Shown: piece by piece, positions 13,129-25,769 of the stretch
Position numbering within the stretch: position 1 is the first letter of the stretch
Layout: each line of letters starts with the position of its first letter
DNA from: Bugula neritina
Lineage: Eukaryota; Bryozoa; Gymnolaemata; Cheilostomatida; Bugulidae
Assembly: GCA_964035545.1 (NCBI GenBank)
Contig: OZ037767.1
Coordinates: 24,571,128 to 24,635,127, forward strand
Reading direction: 5' to 3'
Length of the DNA stretch: 64,000 nucleotides
Position numbers and translations under genes: made by a program
Notes under the pieces: model-generated
Told to the model about the DNA's origin: nothing
The model's database searches: none
What the model saw: the letters and a program-made list of their open reading frames with translations, nothing else

Positions 13129-15472
13129 ATGGATAATTATTCTATCACACTGGTATTGGCAGTTGTCTTTTCTGTAGCTTCTGGTACAGCTGAGAAGACA
13201 ACTTTCCAAGACAATTACAAGTAAGTTTTTTGATAATAGATAATTGCTTGCATGCGCATTAGTTGGCAAAAAGAATTTTTGGTTTGACAATACTGTTTGT
13301 AAAAAAATATAAAATTCAGTTTCTATGTAAAATAAGCTAGGATTATAATCCTAGCCACTTTCATATTTTTAATTATTTCCATTACCTTTTGCATTTATTA
13401 TATAAAAATAATTTATATTTTCCTGTAGACAATTAAAACTGTTCAGCAAGATAATAAGTGGCAAGTCTCCTTTCAAAAGAGCCCTAGCAGTAGTCACCCC
13501 AGCAGCTTCATCTGGTATCTCACTTTCATATGCATGTAATACTATTGTAAGATAACCTCTATGTGTAAGAAAGTAATATCTATTACACCGCGTATTTGTA
13601 TAATCGTGTAAAAATTTAACAAGTTAAAAGACAGCATGCTATATTGTAACAATGTATGTAAGAAGTTTGTGAAATATTTTCTACAGCCTACATAATCATT
13701 AGTCCAAGGCACTGAATTGGAATACATCATTTCAGTAGTCCAAAGCAACTGCGTAAACTGATAGCAATAGTAGTTATTGGTGTTGTAAATAATTTCACCT
13801 CCACACAAGAGGAGTCAGCATAAAGTCATAAGTTCGATCTCCAGTGAAGGCAATTGGTGATGTTAGGAAAAGCATCCAGTCATAATTGCTCCTGTGCCAT
13901 ATATGAATATAGGTCATTAGCCCGCCTAAAAAGCCCTTTCTATTAGGGGTTCTTACAAGAATAGTGACTATAAACTTGTTTGAGTTTCTTTTATATCTAC
14001 AAGCTTCACAATAAAGTTACTACTTATATTCTATGTACATGATATTCCGATGTAATGTTGTCAGTGAATTTGTCTACACCTGCTGATGATTTCTTTTCTG
14101 CCAATGCCTATTGCCCATGGCCTGAAAGCATAGTATCTCGTAGCGCTGCCAGGAAATCTTTTGGCTTTCAAGCTGCTCCGTCAAAATGGACTGCCCCCGT
14201 TTCACTGACTGCAAAGTTTGCAAACTACTCGGCCAGAATGAGTGTTGATGACCAAGACGATGCTATGGAGAATGTGACTTCAGTGAGTGCGACACACCAA
14301 CTATCTCATGGGCACAGTTTATGCACCAATGTTCAGTTACATAGTCTCACTTTATCAACAAAAGTCAATTTTTCTTTTGGTTTCAAACTGATTTCACAGA
14401 TTATAGATGGTACCAGACACTGACTAAGGATAGTCATTAAACAAATTTAAGAAATAGTATATTAGTTTGTATTTTTGTATATTTGAATTTATAGCAATGG
14501 AACTCCATCTGTAGTAATGTTCAGGTGACATTCATAAGGAGAGAGAATGAGAATTACTCTAGCAGCGCCGACATACTCATTTCCTTTGATGACTATTATG
14601 TTACTGGATATCCTAACAGAAGGGGCGGTGTATACGCATATACTTACTACCCGACTTACAGCGCCATCAAACTAGACAACACAGAACTCTGGGCTAGTAA
14701 GAAATCCATATTTGATAACACATACTTTTAGCATTTACATCACTGTACCAATCTGAAGTGGCAGTCAAATATCTGTGTTATTGCACTACTCATATTTCCT
14801 TTGCTTTTCTGGTGCCACTTGTACATTATTGCTATTTTACATACGTGTTAAGATGTTTTGTGTGAATTTCATGTAGTCAAAATGCTGAATGAATATAATG
14901 TAAAAAATTTCTTGTGATCTGATTTGTTGATCACTGTTTAGCGAGTTTACTTCTCAAAATTTCGTTTTAATTTTCTACTTCAATCAATTGTCCATTTTTG
15001 AAAGTAGCTAGTGAATTTTTTTGAGGAAAAATTTTGCAACATGGCAGTAGTCTTTGGTAAATGCAATTGTAACCGGAGTTTTGCTCTCGCTGGCCATGTA
15101 TTATGGGAATGGCAGGTAACTCCTGAAGCAGACTTTTATTGCATGCGATATCCCGCTTTATGTTGCCTTGGCTTTACTTGCTGGTCTCGCACGCACGCAC
15201 GCACACGCACGCACGCACACGCACGCACGCACACCACCCATACTATTTTGTATGAGTCTTGTTGGAAATTTGTAGCCCTACATTAGACTATGTGTGTAAT
15301 TGCAGGGAAACCATTACAGATTGTTCTACTTCATGAGATGGGACATGCCCTTGGCTTAGGTCACTCAGATCTCCAGTCTGCTGTCATGTACAAGTACTAC
15401 TCTTTCAACAAATTCATGCTGAGCTCAGATGATATTGATGGTCTAAAGCATGTATATTGTAATAGCAACTAG
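13129..15472 (+). CDS. Secreted matrix metalloproteinase, short form (MMP paralogue 1)
   Basis: Zinc endopeptidase of the matrixin family (M10A), predicted secreted. Exons: 13129-13220, 13429-13514, 14065-14282, 14495-14696, 15306-15472; 765 nt, 254 residues. Residues 1-20 are a signal peptide (ITLVLAVVFSVASG). Catalytic-domain motifs are NYSARMSVDDQDDAMENV, ADILISFDDYY, then the zinc helix HEMGHALGLGH (His209, Glu210, His213, His219) and Met-turn SAVMYKYY. There is no hemopexin domain. Oddities: the prodomain cysteine switch is reduced to AYCPWPES (Cys76), and the usual RxKR furin site is replaced by RSAARKS. The loop between ELW and LLHEMGH is about five residues shorter than in canonical MMPs. 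Cys138 (QWNSICSN) and the C-terminal Cys251 match the extra cysteine pair of paralogues 2 and 3. The start is chosen for the signal peptide and phase. Confidence 0.85.
13825..13980 (+). repeat. SINE-like dispersed repeat copy
   Basis: Contains segments ATTGCTCCTGTGCC and a tail resembling GGGTTCTTACAAGAATAGTGACTATAAAC. Both recur at 21272-21440 (+) and about 21812-21905 (-), and the tail alone recurs at about 53752-53812 (-). It lies in intron 2 of MMP paralogue 1. The shared order of blocks in both orientations suggests a retroposon family; no open frame is visible. Confidence 0.6.
15180..15236 (+). repeat. (CGCA)n / CA-rich microsatellite
   Basis: A run of CGCACGCACGCACACG units in intron 4 of MMP paralogue 1. 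It is not coding. Confidence 0.85.
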
Positions 15473-16650
15473 CTAGTTCACATCTCTGTTGGAATGAAAT
15501 TCACTCTGTAGTTGTTATAATTCACTGTTACAATTAGCCATACTACATTATATATCTACAGTAGAAACATATTTTATACTTTTACAATCATATATTTATC
15601 ATTAAATTATCTAATCATTACAATCATTATATGTTTAAACTTTTCGAAGTAGGTTGAATCATTTTTAAACTTATTTTGCATGAGGATTAATATAAAATCT
15701 AACAAATAATTCAAATATCGCAATCTCATGCTATTACTAGGCCTGCTAGAGTTTTCTTGATAATTTCCATTAAAAAATATGCACTGCTGCAATCTTTCCA
15801 ACTTGAGGTTTTAAAGCTACCTGTGGAAGCAGTTATGCATAAAATATTAATAGGCTACTGTACTACACAATTGTCTGCCATTTACCTATATATAACTTTT
15901 GCAATACTTAATAAAGATATTGTAAACAATAAAAACTGTAACAGAATAAAAAAGTTTATGATAGCCAACCATACTTACTAAATCCATGCAACCAAATATT
16001 CTACAGACTAATATATAAGTAGCATATTTTTACTGCACGTTACTACATTAAAACCCAGAGTATTTAGGAATTAAGTTTTCATGCCTGCATATCTGCTCAT
16101 AGATGTGTTTCAGCTCGATCTATGTAAAAAGATGGTTAATTGAAGAAATTTTCATTGATTTTATTATCATTACAACTTTTCTGAAGATTTAAAATTACAA
16201 CTAAAGTGAGTGACTGCAAAAGAAAGCGATGGCATGTACACACTAGTGTAAATATTATACTTTGAACTTTAAACTTTTATAAAATCAGCAAGCTATTTAT
16301 TTACTACTAAAGCAAAATCTTGAGGCATAAATATCCGTTCATCTAATATGTTGAAATCTAACTCCCAGAAACTTTTCTACAGACACGAAAATATGAATAA
16401 TTAGCATTAGCTTCATTAATTTTATTAACATCTTTCATAAAATAACAATAACATAACATATCCCATACTATATTAAATAAATCTAGGGAAGCTTCAAAAG
16501 TTAAATGTGTAATAAATATTATTCTATAAACTATGATTAATTTTTTACAGAAGTCAAGCATCAACATCACAGTTTCTGTAACTATGACAAAATATTATGG
16601 CAATTGAAAAACAAAATCATTCAAACTACAGTATAATAGAAGAAATTTGA
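15473..16650. other. AT-rich region between convergent MMP paralogues 1 and 3
   Basis: Holds the 3' ends of two convergent genes. Small open frames here are AT-rich and shown on both strands without motifs. An AATAAA at about 15910 lies some 440 nt after the paralogue 1 stop. Nothing else is recognised. Confidence 0.5.
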
Positions 16651-19289
16651 TCAAGAGCAATATATGGAGGTTAGAGCACTTATATCGTCTTGGGTTAGAT
16701 TTTGCCTAGCATCACTTAAAAAAGGATACATCATGGATCCCAAGTTCTTAGAGTGACCAAGTCCCAGAGAATGCCCAAGTTCATGTAGCAATACAGACAT
16801 GAGTAACGGTTCTGTGAAGCATTAGAAAAGTTGTTATTCAATGCCACAAAAAAGGTGGGTGCAGTAATGGAGAAATTGAGAAAAGCCTGTGTTCTAGATT
16901 GAAAATGTAGCAAAGGAAGTTGTGTTCTCGCAAAAAATTTCAACCCGCACCTCACACCAAAATTTAATAATAAAATTAAAGAACTTGGGCTATCTCAATT
17001 TTGCTACTACTGCTCCTGAATGCACATAAACATGTTGTGCTGTTGCCATCAAAACATTAAGTAACTCGCCTGTCCAGGGTTCAGTAATGTCCAGACTAAT
17101 GTCTCCAGTGGGCGGAGAAAAAGCGAAAGCCACAACCCCTCCCCGTCGGTACCGGATGCCCCGTGGCGTGTGAACGTCAAAAGAGATCACAATGTCTGCC
17201 TCAGTTGATTGGCCATTAGAGAGAAGTGTAATGTTTACATTATCACATGGTCTATTCCATTGCTAAATTGTTCATAGTATACTGTATGAAATAAACTGTA
17301 ATAACTAGTATTTAGATATGTTATTTTACAGAATGCACGTGATTTAGTCAAAGTACTGCAAAGGAAAATGAAGCAACTCCCTACATGACTTTTTTTACTA
17401 ATAGAAGGTGGGCTTAAACTACATATATGAGAAAATACAGAATATATTGAACTATGCTTATTTATATTGAAGCTTACAAAACCTACTTTAAATAATCAAA
17501 CATTATTATAAAGGAAGGAATAGTGTGTTGCAGCCATTTTTAAATTTCAAAAGCTTTCTGTTTTCATTAAAATTTTCAGTTGCTAGCATATGAATGAGAT
17601 GTCTTGTTTAATTGAGAAAATTTAGCATTGCAATAGCTGCTTAAACTTGTAAACACAGTTTGAATACAAATATTTCAACAAATTAATTTCTCTTTAAATC
17701 CGATATGAATGGTTAATTAATTAAAACTAATCGTATTACTAAAATAAAAAAGCAGACAAAAGAAAGGCCACTTCAAATTATTTACTACTTTTCACAGAGA
17801 AAGTTGCATGAGTTAAAATAGTTGTATATGCAGTTTTAATTATACTTCTTCAATTATTACTGTGACCACTCTAGGCAGCTAGTGATGAAAATGCATTGTG
17901 CAGTAGTATAGTAATATTTGAAAAAGAGAAGACAATTATCAATTGAAACCACTGCTTACAGTAATTGCATCTAATGCAGCAGCATGTTGAGTCCTGGTGG
18001 ATAGCTTAGTTGAGTAATTGCGATATCCAACAGTTATATTTCTGGGGGATCGCCATCTACTTCCAAACAACGCATATCTCTTCTTCCTTTGATTAACAGG
18101 GTCAACGTTGGGAATTCCGCAAGGACGTTTTGACATGAGCTCTGTTTCAGTACTGTCTGAGTCATTAGAATTAAGCAATGTTGTTATATAATATGTTGAA
18201 ATCTCAGGCTAATTTAGACGTTGCAATCTTTTTATTTTCTACATTACCTATTGCTGGGGAACTATCATTTTGCAGCAAGGTGTAGGTTCTTAGGCTATCA
18301 GTAATGTTTTTCCTTCTCCATAGGTCTACAGGATTGCGTCTATGTTCATTCATCTCTCTACAAATGATAGCACCTTTAGAATTGGAGTAAAAAAAGATTA
18401 AAAGCATACTACCAAATTTGACTTTAAAATGAGCAATAATTTAATTTTTGACTGGGTTTAAATTTTTTTAGCTGAAAGACATTAATTGCTTGACTTTATT
18501 TAACACATTTTAACATATTCAAAAAGATGCAATTTAAGTTTAGCCTATCATCTTAAAGCTACATTAAGTGATTAACATATGATCGTAATAGCAATAACTA
18601 TCAGTCATAACATATTAGCAAACTTTGAGTTGAAAATAAAAATAGAAACTGTATTGAGAGGGTTTTCTGTCTTTAGAAAAAACCAGAAGCTATGTCATAA
18701 AGCTTTAGCTTAGCAAAAATATACATTAATTTCTGATTTTTAGAGTAGAGTAGTTATAAAAAGACTACCCCTTTTTACTATAATACCCTCACATTTAGCT
18801 AAAAATAAAAAATAGTTTGCATAATAAAACTAAAAAAGTGATTTTGAATAATTCCACATATTATACGTTAACTCACCTAAACCCCAAGGTATTATTAAAT
18901 TGCATTAGTATTTTTAATCAAATTAATATCAATATAGAATTTTTCAACCTGCAGTTGCCACATTTTACAAAATATTAAATCTAATTTGTTAGTAGATTAG
19001 TATTACATGCTACAAAATAAAAATACATTTTCAAATTAACAAATAAAAATAAATTTAAATATGTATTTGATTTACTGTTTAATTACAATTTTTTCAAAAG
19101 CCCAATACCTAGATAAAGTATAGCTTTAGAAGTAAAAGTAAGCTTTTATACCAACCTATTTAACCAGTTTCTATTTTCACTTTGTTCTTTATTTCTTCTT
19201 GTGAGGATAGTTCTCCTTAATTCCCCTCTTCTTGCTAAACAGACTGGTGCCACAAGAATCACAAAAATAGCTAACTTTGCAAAACTCAT
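16651..19289 (-). CDS. Secreted matrix metalloproteinase with cysteine switch and furin site (MMP paralogue 3)
   Basis: Matrixin-type zinc endopeptidase. Exons in transcript order: 19289-19156, 18357-18248, 18156-17960, 17262-17070, 16811-16651; 795 nt, 264 residues. A signal peptide (AKLAIFVILVAPVCLA) is followed by a basic prodomain. The cysteine-switch-like KRPCGIPNVD has Cys94, and the furin site QRKKR is at 104-108. Catalytic motifs are ADIVISFDVHTP, DITEPW, then HELGHSLGLGH (His221, Glu222, His225, His231) and Met-turn SMMYPF. It ends SIYCS with no hemopexin. Cys153 and Cys263 form the short-form cysteine pair. Exons 3, 4 and 5 are exactly 197, 193 and 161 nt, as in paralogue 2, which supports the model. 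Intron 4 needs a GC donor (G|GCGAGT at 17069-17068). Confidence 0.87.
16858..17016. mobile_element. MITE copy 1, in intron 4 of MMP paralogue 3
   Basis: About 159 bp starting GGTGCAGTAATGGAGAAATT and ending in its imperfect inverse (AATTTTGCTACTACTGCTCC). The interior (AGCCTGTGTTCTAGATT ... AAAGAACTTGGGCTATCTC) matches the copies at 19930-20065 and 25107-25263. It makes up most of the 258-nt intron. The ends here are the most diverged with respect to a flanking TA. Confidence 0.82.
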
Positions 19290-19929
19290 TTTATTCGGTC
19301 TGCTGATAAAATGAATAATAGAAAAATGGTGCAATGTTACAAAATTTGTTTATGATAACTTTTATACAGCTTATACTGAATAATTTTCAAAAGTTCTAGT
19401 TTTTATACTATAGAGTACAGAGTATAGAGTATAGACTGCCCAATGAAGACACGGCAAACAATAAACAAATAGACTTAGAACATGCTGATCTAGTATTCAA
19501 GTTATTTTACTACAAGCAACACTTCTGCTACAACTGTAAGAACAAAGGACCACATTCTAAGGCCTAAAAATGGGTTGATTCATAAACATTGTTTCTAAAT
19601 GTTATTTTCAGCATATATCAGTGAACAGAATTACATAATAGATCACAAAAGCCTAATGAATGCATATATAAATAAACTGCTTTCTGAGAGGTTTAAATGC
19701 AAGGCTAAAATAACAGGTTAGAGCTGTTAGTACTGCACTAATTACTTTATTTTGAGAATGTACTGTTACTGCAGTCTGCAACATTGTGGAAACGTGTCAT
19801 AAATTCATTAGCTAACAGAAATATTTATGAAATTAATTTTAAATTATGGTGCATTTATTGGGTAAAGATCTAACAGTTGTTGACTCTTATTAACATGCAA
19901 AAATAATATTTTTACTGTCATTTTAGATA

Positions 19930-20065
19930 GGTACAGTAATGGAGAAATTGATAAAAGTCTGTGTTCTAGATTAGAAATACAGTAAAAGAAGTTATGTTTC
20001 CCAAACCAGAATTTAATAAAAAGATTAAAAGACTTAGGCTATCTCAATTTCTCCACTATTGCTTC
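19930..20065. mobile_element. MITE copy 2
   Basis: About 136 bp with inverted ends (GGTACAGTAATGGAGAAATT at the left, AATTTCTCCACTATTGCTTC at the right). The interior matches copies 1 and 3 (GTCTGTGTTCTAGATTAGAAAT, GACTTAGGCTATCTC). TA follows the right end (20066-20067). At the left the adjacent bases are TA then G (ATAG|G), so the duplication is less clear. Confidence 0.78.
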
Positions 20066-20229
20066 TAAATGTCTTCTTTAGCCTCATTTTACAATATTCC
20101 AGTTTACAGCTTCAGTTTTTCCCTTTTCATTACATTTCTATGATGCTAGGTTGTAGAGAAGCTGTCTAGTTCTTTAAGTAACTAATTAAAACTACAAGAA
20201 ATACTAATGCTAATAAAAGCTCACATCTG

Positions 20230-20402
20230 ATTATAATCTCCTTTCCTGTGAGAATTTTTGATTTCCACATGAGCTCAGAGTAGTATCTCTACCATGCTGG
20301 CAATGCGGTTTGGGAGCTTCTCTTTCTGACATCTCTGAGCCAGTGGCCTGTGTCATACTATGAGGCCTGTGCTGTGACCACTATACTACGCTTGCTCCCT
20401 AA
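20230..20402 (-). repeat. SINE-like repeat (tRNA-like head region)
   Basis: On the minus strand it starts AGGGAGCAAGCGTAGTATAG, resembling the segment AGGGAGCAGCGCAGTCTAGTGG at about 21274. This looks like a degenerate tRNA-type A box. It is called only from the similarity between the two places in this window. Confidence 0.45.
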
Positions 20403-20467
20403 AGTGTAAGTGCTTAGCCCATACTTCGTGTAGTGTAAATTGACAAAACACACATGTACAATTCACA

Positions 20468-20578
<111 letters not shown>

Positions 20579-21271
20579 CCATGTAATGCATGCTAATGTC
20601 TATACACCACTAAAGTTGTCATACTAATACACAACAGAAGTTTCCTTGTGCCACCTTCATTATTTGAGGGAGGGGTTTATTGTGTAACCCAGAAATCACA
20701 ATAATATTTCATAGATTGTTGGTACATATTACATAGGACAACAGAGTATTAAAACACTTTCCACATAATGATTTATCAAGTATTATTTACATTTTAAAAG
20801 CAAATCAAAATGTAAAACATTACAAAAATTTATTACAAGCTTATGTGGTGATGAATTTATATCAACTAATAATTTACTGGTCCTGTAGTAATGTGAACAA
20901 GAGTAAACTTATCATTGGTTTTTGGTGGTTGTAACTTAGATGGCCTGTTGTATAACATTTAACACTTGTTTATTTTTCTACTTTTCTTGACTCAAGGACA
21001 AATTCTTGGAAGCAACAAATTATATCAGTTCATTAATGGATATTTGTGATGTTTTTCTAATGAAGTCAAACTTTTTGAAGGTAATGGTCAGTATTGTCCT
21101 TTTTGCATTTTTACATACATACATACAGATTATCTGTAAAATGAGATCATGCCAAAATATTCTGTCATTAGATTATTGTAGGGGATGTGGGGGTCCAATT
21201 TGTCATGGGCTTGTGTGCAGCTATTTATATGTACAATCTGAAGCTTTTTTAGCTTTAGCTTATTGCTAGCA

Positions 21272-21440
21272 GTAGGGAGCAGCGCAGTCTAGTGGCTAGA
21301 AGACTGGCTAAGTAAACACAAGCGCAGTGGCTGAAATCCCATTATAGGCGATGTTGAGACATTCAGTGGTGATTGCTCCTTTGTTACAATAGAAAGCTTT
21401 TCCATCAGGAGTTCTCACAGGGATAGTAACTGTAAACCCA
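21272..21440 (+). repeat. SINE-like dispersed repeat copy
   Basis: Shares GGCGATGTTGAGACATTCAG-type and GATTGCTCCT blocks, then GAGTTCTCACAGGGATAGTA, with the copies at 13825-13980, 21812-21905 (-) and 53752-53812 (-). It also has a tRNA-like head (GTCTAGTGGCTAGAAGACTG). Confidence 0.6.
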
Positions 21441-21811
21441 CATCATAGGATGTGATGGTATTGTAGTGTACTTATCTTTGAGTAACAAAGCAGAGGGAAT
21501 AAAATAATTATTTTCAGTCCATAATATTATTTTCGTGAAGCTTGAAGTTGGAGTTATTTTCTCTGTTAGTTGAAATAATTCTTTTTCCTTCAAAAGAAAC
21601 GGATTTACTTAGCTATGCACTATGATGGAAGGCTTTTATAATAAAACTATGTAGATATATCTGTATAAGGAGTCTTAAAACCTAATAATGTTACATTTTG
21701 ATACTTTCCAAGTATTGTAGTCATGATTATGTCATTTTATAATACCTAGCTGTAAATATGGGCTTTTAATAAAACCTTTTAAAAAGTCAGTTACTTTTAC
21801 CAACAATAAAA

Positions 21812-21905
21812 CATCCCACAAGTTTGTAATCACTATCACTGTAAGAACTCTTGGTGGAAAGGGATTTTTTCTGATGTGGCACAGGAGCAAATACGACTGA
21901 ATTGG
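21812..21905 (-). repeat. SINE-like repeat, 3' fragment
   Basis: Its minus-strand sequence contains TTGCTCCTGTGCCACATCAG and AAGAGTTCTTACAGTGATAG, matching the tail half of the copy at 13825-13980. Confidence 0.6.
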
Positions 21906-22129
21906 ACCCATTACTTCGGGTTTACTCAGCCAATGCTAAGACTATGACTGCTCTCTGTTGTACTAACAATATTAATTAGAATAAGGTGATTTATATTCTA
22001 CTGTTTCTAATATTAACAATCAGTTATATGGAAAGTTAATCTAAATTTACAATAATTACTGTCTGAATTATTGTCTTTTAAAATAATCCAAGTCAAAAAA
22101 TTCAGGGAAAATCTACAAGTGAAGTCTAC

Positions 22130-22460
22130 ATTACAATATAACGATATATTATAATTAAATTATATAATATAATATAATATAACATAATATAATACAGTTA
22201 ATTTTCGACTACAACATAATATAGCAGAATATAATTTAACATAGTGTAATACGTTCTAATGTAATATAGTGATATATATTATTATAATTTAATATAGGTA
22301 GTATAATTTTATAGATAATATAATATAGCATAATGCTATATTACATAACACAATATAGTATAATATAATTATAACATAGCATTATATAACATACTAAAAT
22401 GCAATAAAGTACAATTTAGCTATATTATAAAATATGTTATATAGTAAAATATGCTATGAT
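22130..22460. repeat. Low-complexity AATATAATATAAC-type DNA
   Basis: Irregular tandem TATAA/AATAT units with no fixed period. The same class recurs at 36810-37160. Confidence 0.8.
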
Positions 22461-22720
22461 ATCATATACACTGCATTGGCACTTCAGTTTCCCTTTTACA
22501 ATTGCTCATTGCAATTAAACAATAATACAATAGCAGTTGTTGCTTTACTCCATATAAAATTACAATTCATTATATATAATGTAATTCAATCTTGCAGTAG
22601 ACACTAAAAGCTCATGCAGGCATAAAGCATACTTGGCTTTTTATTCCCACATAATACTGAATAAGTTCTTATCTCTTCCACTACCATTTGTAAACATATA
22701 CAAAATTTCTACTCCTAAAT

Positions 22721-25700
22721 ATGAATTTCTTAATACTATTTTTAATCTTTTTTACATCAACAGAAGATTTAATTAGAACTTCATCTGCCAGAAAACTTGA
22801 AGGGAATAACATGGGACCTACTACAAGGTTAGTATGCTAATTATATGCTACTGCTCACGAAAAGTGGACTACATTTTGAATACCTCGTAGGTGGCAACTT
22901 GTAAGGCAACAATTTGAACTCTATATGAGATTGTTTTTATCTAACAGGCTACTTGCTGGTAAAATTGTTTGATTAAAAGACTGGAATGATATTTAATTTT
23001 GAAACAGAAATACTAGCCTAACATATTATTACTTTTACTAATACTATGTTATTACTAGTATACTACGATTTATCAGTTATACCTTAATTTAACTGTGCAC
23101 TTAAGGCATCTTCTTTTAAAAATTACATGTTGGGAGACAAACTGTGTTTAGATTCAAGTAAACATAGTACCCTTGACATGTAATATAATATGCCTGATTA
23201 TAGTGCAACACTACAATAATGTTGATCTTGAATTTATTCTCTATTATTATATGATTGCTTATTTTGTGTTGACAACCTACAATTATGACATCAACAAAAT
23301 AATGGAAGTGTTTATTTATTTACAATTTTTAAAAACAGGGCATATATACCTCCAATTTTTATTGTCTTTTGTATTTGGAGTTTTCTTTTCTTCCCTTTCA
23401 ACTCGACACTTACCATACTTGCAAGCCAAACTTTTTCCCTTTAGTTCAAACACATTTAATGATTCTTTTTTTTACATGACAATAGATATTTAATCTATAG
23501 CTATCACGTGTTCTGTGTAGATAGAGTGCAATGCATTATATTCTTTAAACACAATTAAATATTGAATGATCTTGATCACTTTTCATATTATAATAATTAT
23601 ATAGAAATTAAAATCGCTCTATAAAATTATTATTTGATACAGAAATAATATACTTTCATTAATATTTGTTCAAACGCCTATGATCTATGGCAAATAGACT
23701 ATTTTCATATATTTTTATAGTGCAGTAATATTTGCCATTAATTAAAAGCAATTATTTTTTCTTAGTAGAATATGAGTAAAGCTTCACAGCACTAGAGTTA
23801 TGATTTGATTGACACAAATGTTGAATATTGCATATTTTTCAACTAATTAAGCTAGTTTATGTTCACAGTGTAAGACAAAATGATACTGTAATGCCACAAA
23901 GTGGAGGAAACGTGCCATGTTTTCATTAGTGTTAGAGCAAGAGTACACAACTCTTACGTATACACTAATATGAAATATTATGGTCTAACTTTATTAATTG
24001 CTTTTCGTCATAAATGACAGTGATTGTGTTTTATTTTAAGCAAAGGGCTGTTTTTTTTTAGGAACTTGAATAGTTTTATGATAACAAACTCACCAGAAAA
24101 AGCTAAAAGCATTGATAGCAGGGGAACTTTAAACTTACAACAGACAGGTAATAATAGTCTGATAATCTTTAATCTTCAGCAAAATTTATTGATCGTCTGT
24201 ATATTCATAAGTAACAAAGTAAAAACATTTCTGATACACTACCTGAAGCATAATTGACTTTTTCAGTTTTTTGTTGACAAGCGTTTAGATATATATTTGC
24301 TCTTATTTTTGAATTGGTCAGACAACACAACTGCAGAAGCTCTGCTTAGACATCATTGCAGTATTTCTCACTCATCTGCTGTCAGTCAAAGACGCAAGAG
24401 ATTTGTAAAGATAGGTTTAAAATGGCCGACACCTGTGACTTTAACTGTTCGATACTATAACTATTCAACTAGACTTCCAGTTGAAGTTCAGGATGAAGTT
24501 GCATCAGATGTTATAAACGTATGTAAATTTATTTGCAGTATTTATGTAACTGCCATTTTACTCAGTATTATTGGGGGGTTGTGTTTCCATTATGTCAATA
24601 TGCTGATCTAATGAAGATTTCATAGGCTTGAACTTTAGGAGCTTCATCTTTTACTTTGATAAATTGAGAAATCATTTTAGCTTACAAAATTATGTATTAA
24701 AATATTTTACAGTTATAAAAGAAATTTAAATACAATTATAACTATGATTGTTTTGTTTTCAGCAATGGAACACCCCTTGCGATAATGTGAACATCATCTT
24801 TTTTTCCAACGGACGATCAACACGTTCAAATATAGTCATCTCATTTAATGATTACACACGCACTGGGAAGAAATATAAGAGAGGGGGCATTCTAGCTTTT
24901 ACCTATTATCCAAGGAATGGAAACATTGGGATAGACAACTCAGAACTTTGGACAAGTGAGTTATTTATTGATATTATAGATGTAATACATGTCATGTAGA
25001 CAACTTATCGAGTTCACAATTCAGCCCTTCCTGTATTATAAAGTTAGTAGGGTATAGTGGTGCAGTGTATTGGGACTTACATCACATGCACTACAAAGTT
25101 GAAGTAGGTGCAGTAATGGAGAAGCTAAAAAAAGCCCGTGTTCTATATAAGAAATAGCGAAAAAAGTTATTGTTTTGGCAAAAATTTCAATCCACGCCCA
25201 GAACCAAATTCTATTTAAAAAATCAAAGAACTTGGGTTGTTAAAGTTTTTCTACTACTGCACCTAAATGACAAAGTAGCAGGCACTGTGAAAAACCAATC
25301 ACATTGAGTGAGACCGGGAGGAACGAATGTCGCCCTCAATATCAGGCACTTCAGGGAAGATCTAATAGGGCTAAAGGAAAGTGAATGTCTCACAGATTGT
25401 ACTCAAATGATGTATTTTCATTTGCTCAATCGTAGAGTTATTCGGGTAATTACTTGATGTCATCAGTTCATTTACTACTCTAAGTGCTCGGCTTTTTTAA
25501 TGTAGACCGCCACAATAGTTCTGCTCAGCGTGCTCATTGGTTTTAATAGACCCAAACCCCATTAAGAATATGTTTTGTCTTGTCTAATAGATAGACTGCA
25601 TTTTGCAGGAGACGCACTCAAGACTGTACTGCTACATGAATTAGGACACTCTCTGGGACTTGCTCATTCTCTCCAACGTAGTGCTGTCATGTATCGCTAT

Positions 25701-25769
25701 GCAATAATGAATAAACACGAACTCACTCAAGATGACATCAATGGGTTAAGATCCATATACTGTCCTTGA
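22721..25769 (+). CDS. Secreted matrix metalloproteinase, short form (MMP paralogue 2)
   Basis: Matrixin-type zinc endopeptidase. Exons: 22721-22827, 24062-24147, 24322-24518, 24763-24955, 25609-25769; 744 nt, 247 residues. The signal peptide is encoded at the start (MNFLILFLIFFTSTEDL). A short prodomain with a single cysteine (HHCSIS, Cys77) is followed by furin site SQRRKR (residues 86-91). Catalytic motifs are YYNYSTRLPVEVQDEV, NIVISFNDYTRTG, GNIGIDNSELW, then HELGHSLGLAH (His204, Glu205, His208, His214) and Met-turn SAVMYRYA. It ends SIYCP without hemopexin. Cys136 and Cys246 form the short-form pair. ELWT joins directly to RDALKTVLLHELGH, confirming the shortened loop. AATAAA at 25815-25820 is a likely polyadenylation signal, 46 nt after the stop. 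Confidence 0.87.
25107..25263. mobile_element. MITE copy 3, in intron 4 of MMP paralogue 2, TA-flanked
   Basis: 157 bp, beginning GGTGCAGTAATGGAGAAGCT and ending in the inverse (TTTTTCTACTACTGCACC). TA directly flanks both ends (25105-25106 and 25264-25265), the target duplication expected of Tc1/mariner-derived MITEs. No open frame. Confidence 0.85.

Noticed and set aside
15011-15120. Possible extra exon in MMP paralogue 1 between exons 4 and 5
   Set aside because: Direct joining of exons 4 and 5 keeps phase and gives the same ELW-to-HExxH spacing as paralogues 2 and 3. The extra segment has no MMP similarity.
16700-16730. Apparent frameshift near the end of MMP paralogue 3
   Set aside because: It came from miscounting an A tract on the plus strand. 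With six A residues the frame continues to a normal SIYCS end.
21060-21269. Signal-peptide-like frame as first exon of MMP paralogue 2
   Set aside because: No usable donor in phase; the ATG at 22721 opens directly into the first exon with a good signal peptide and the family exon pattern.
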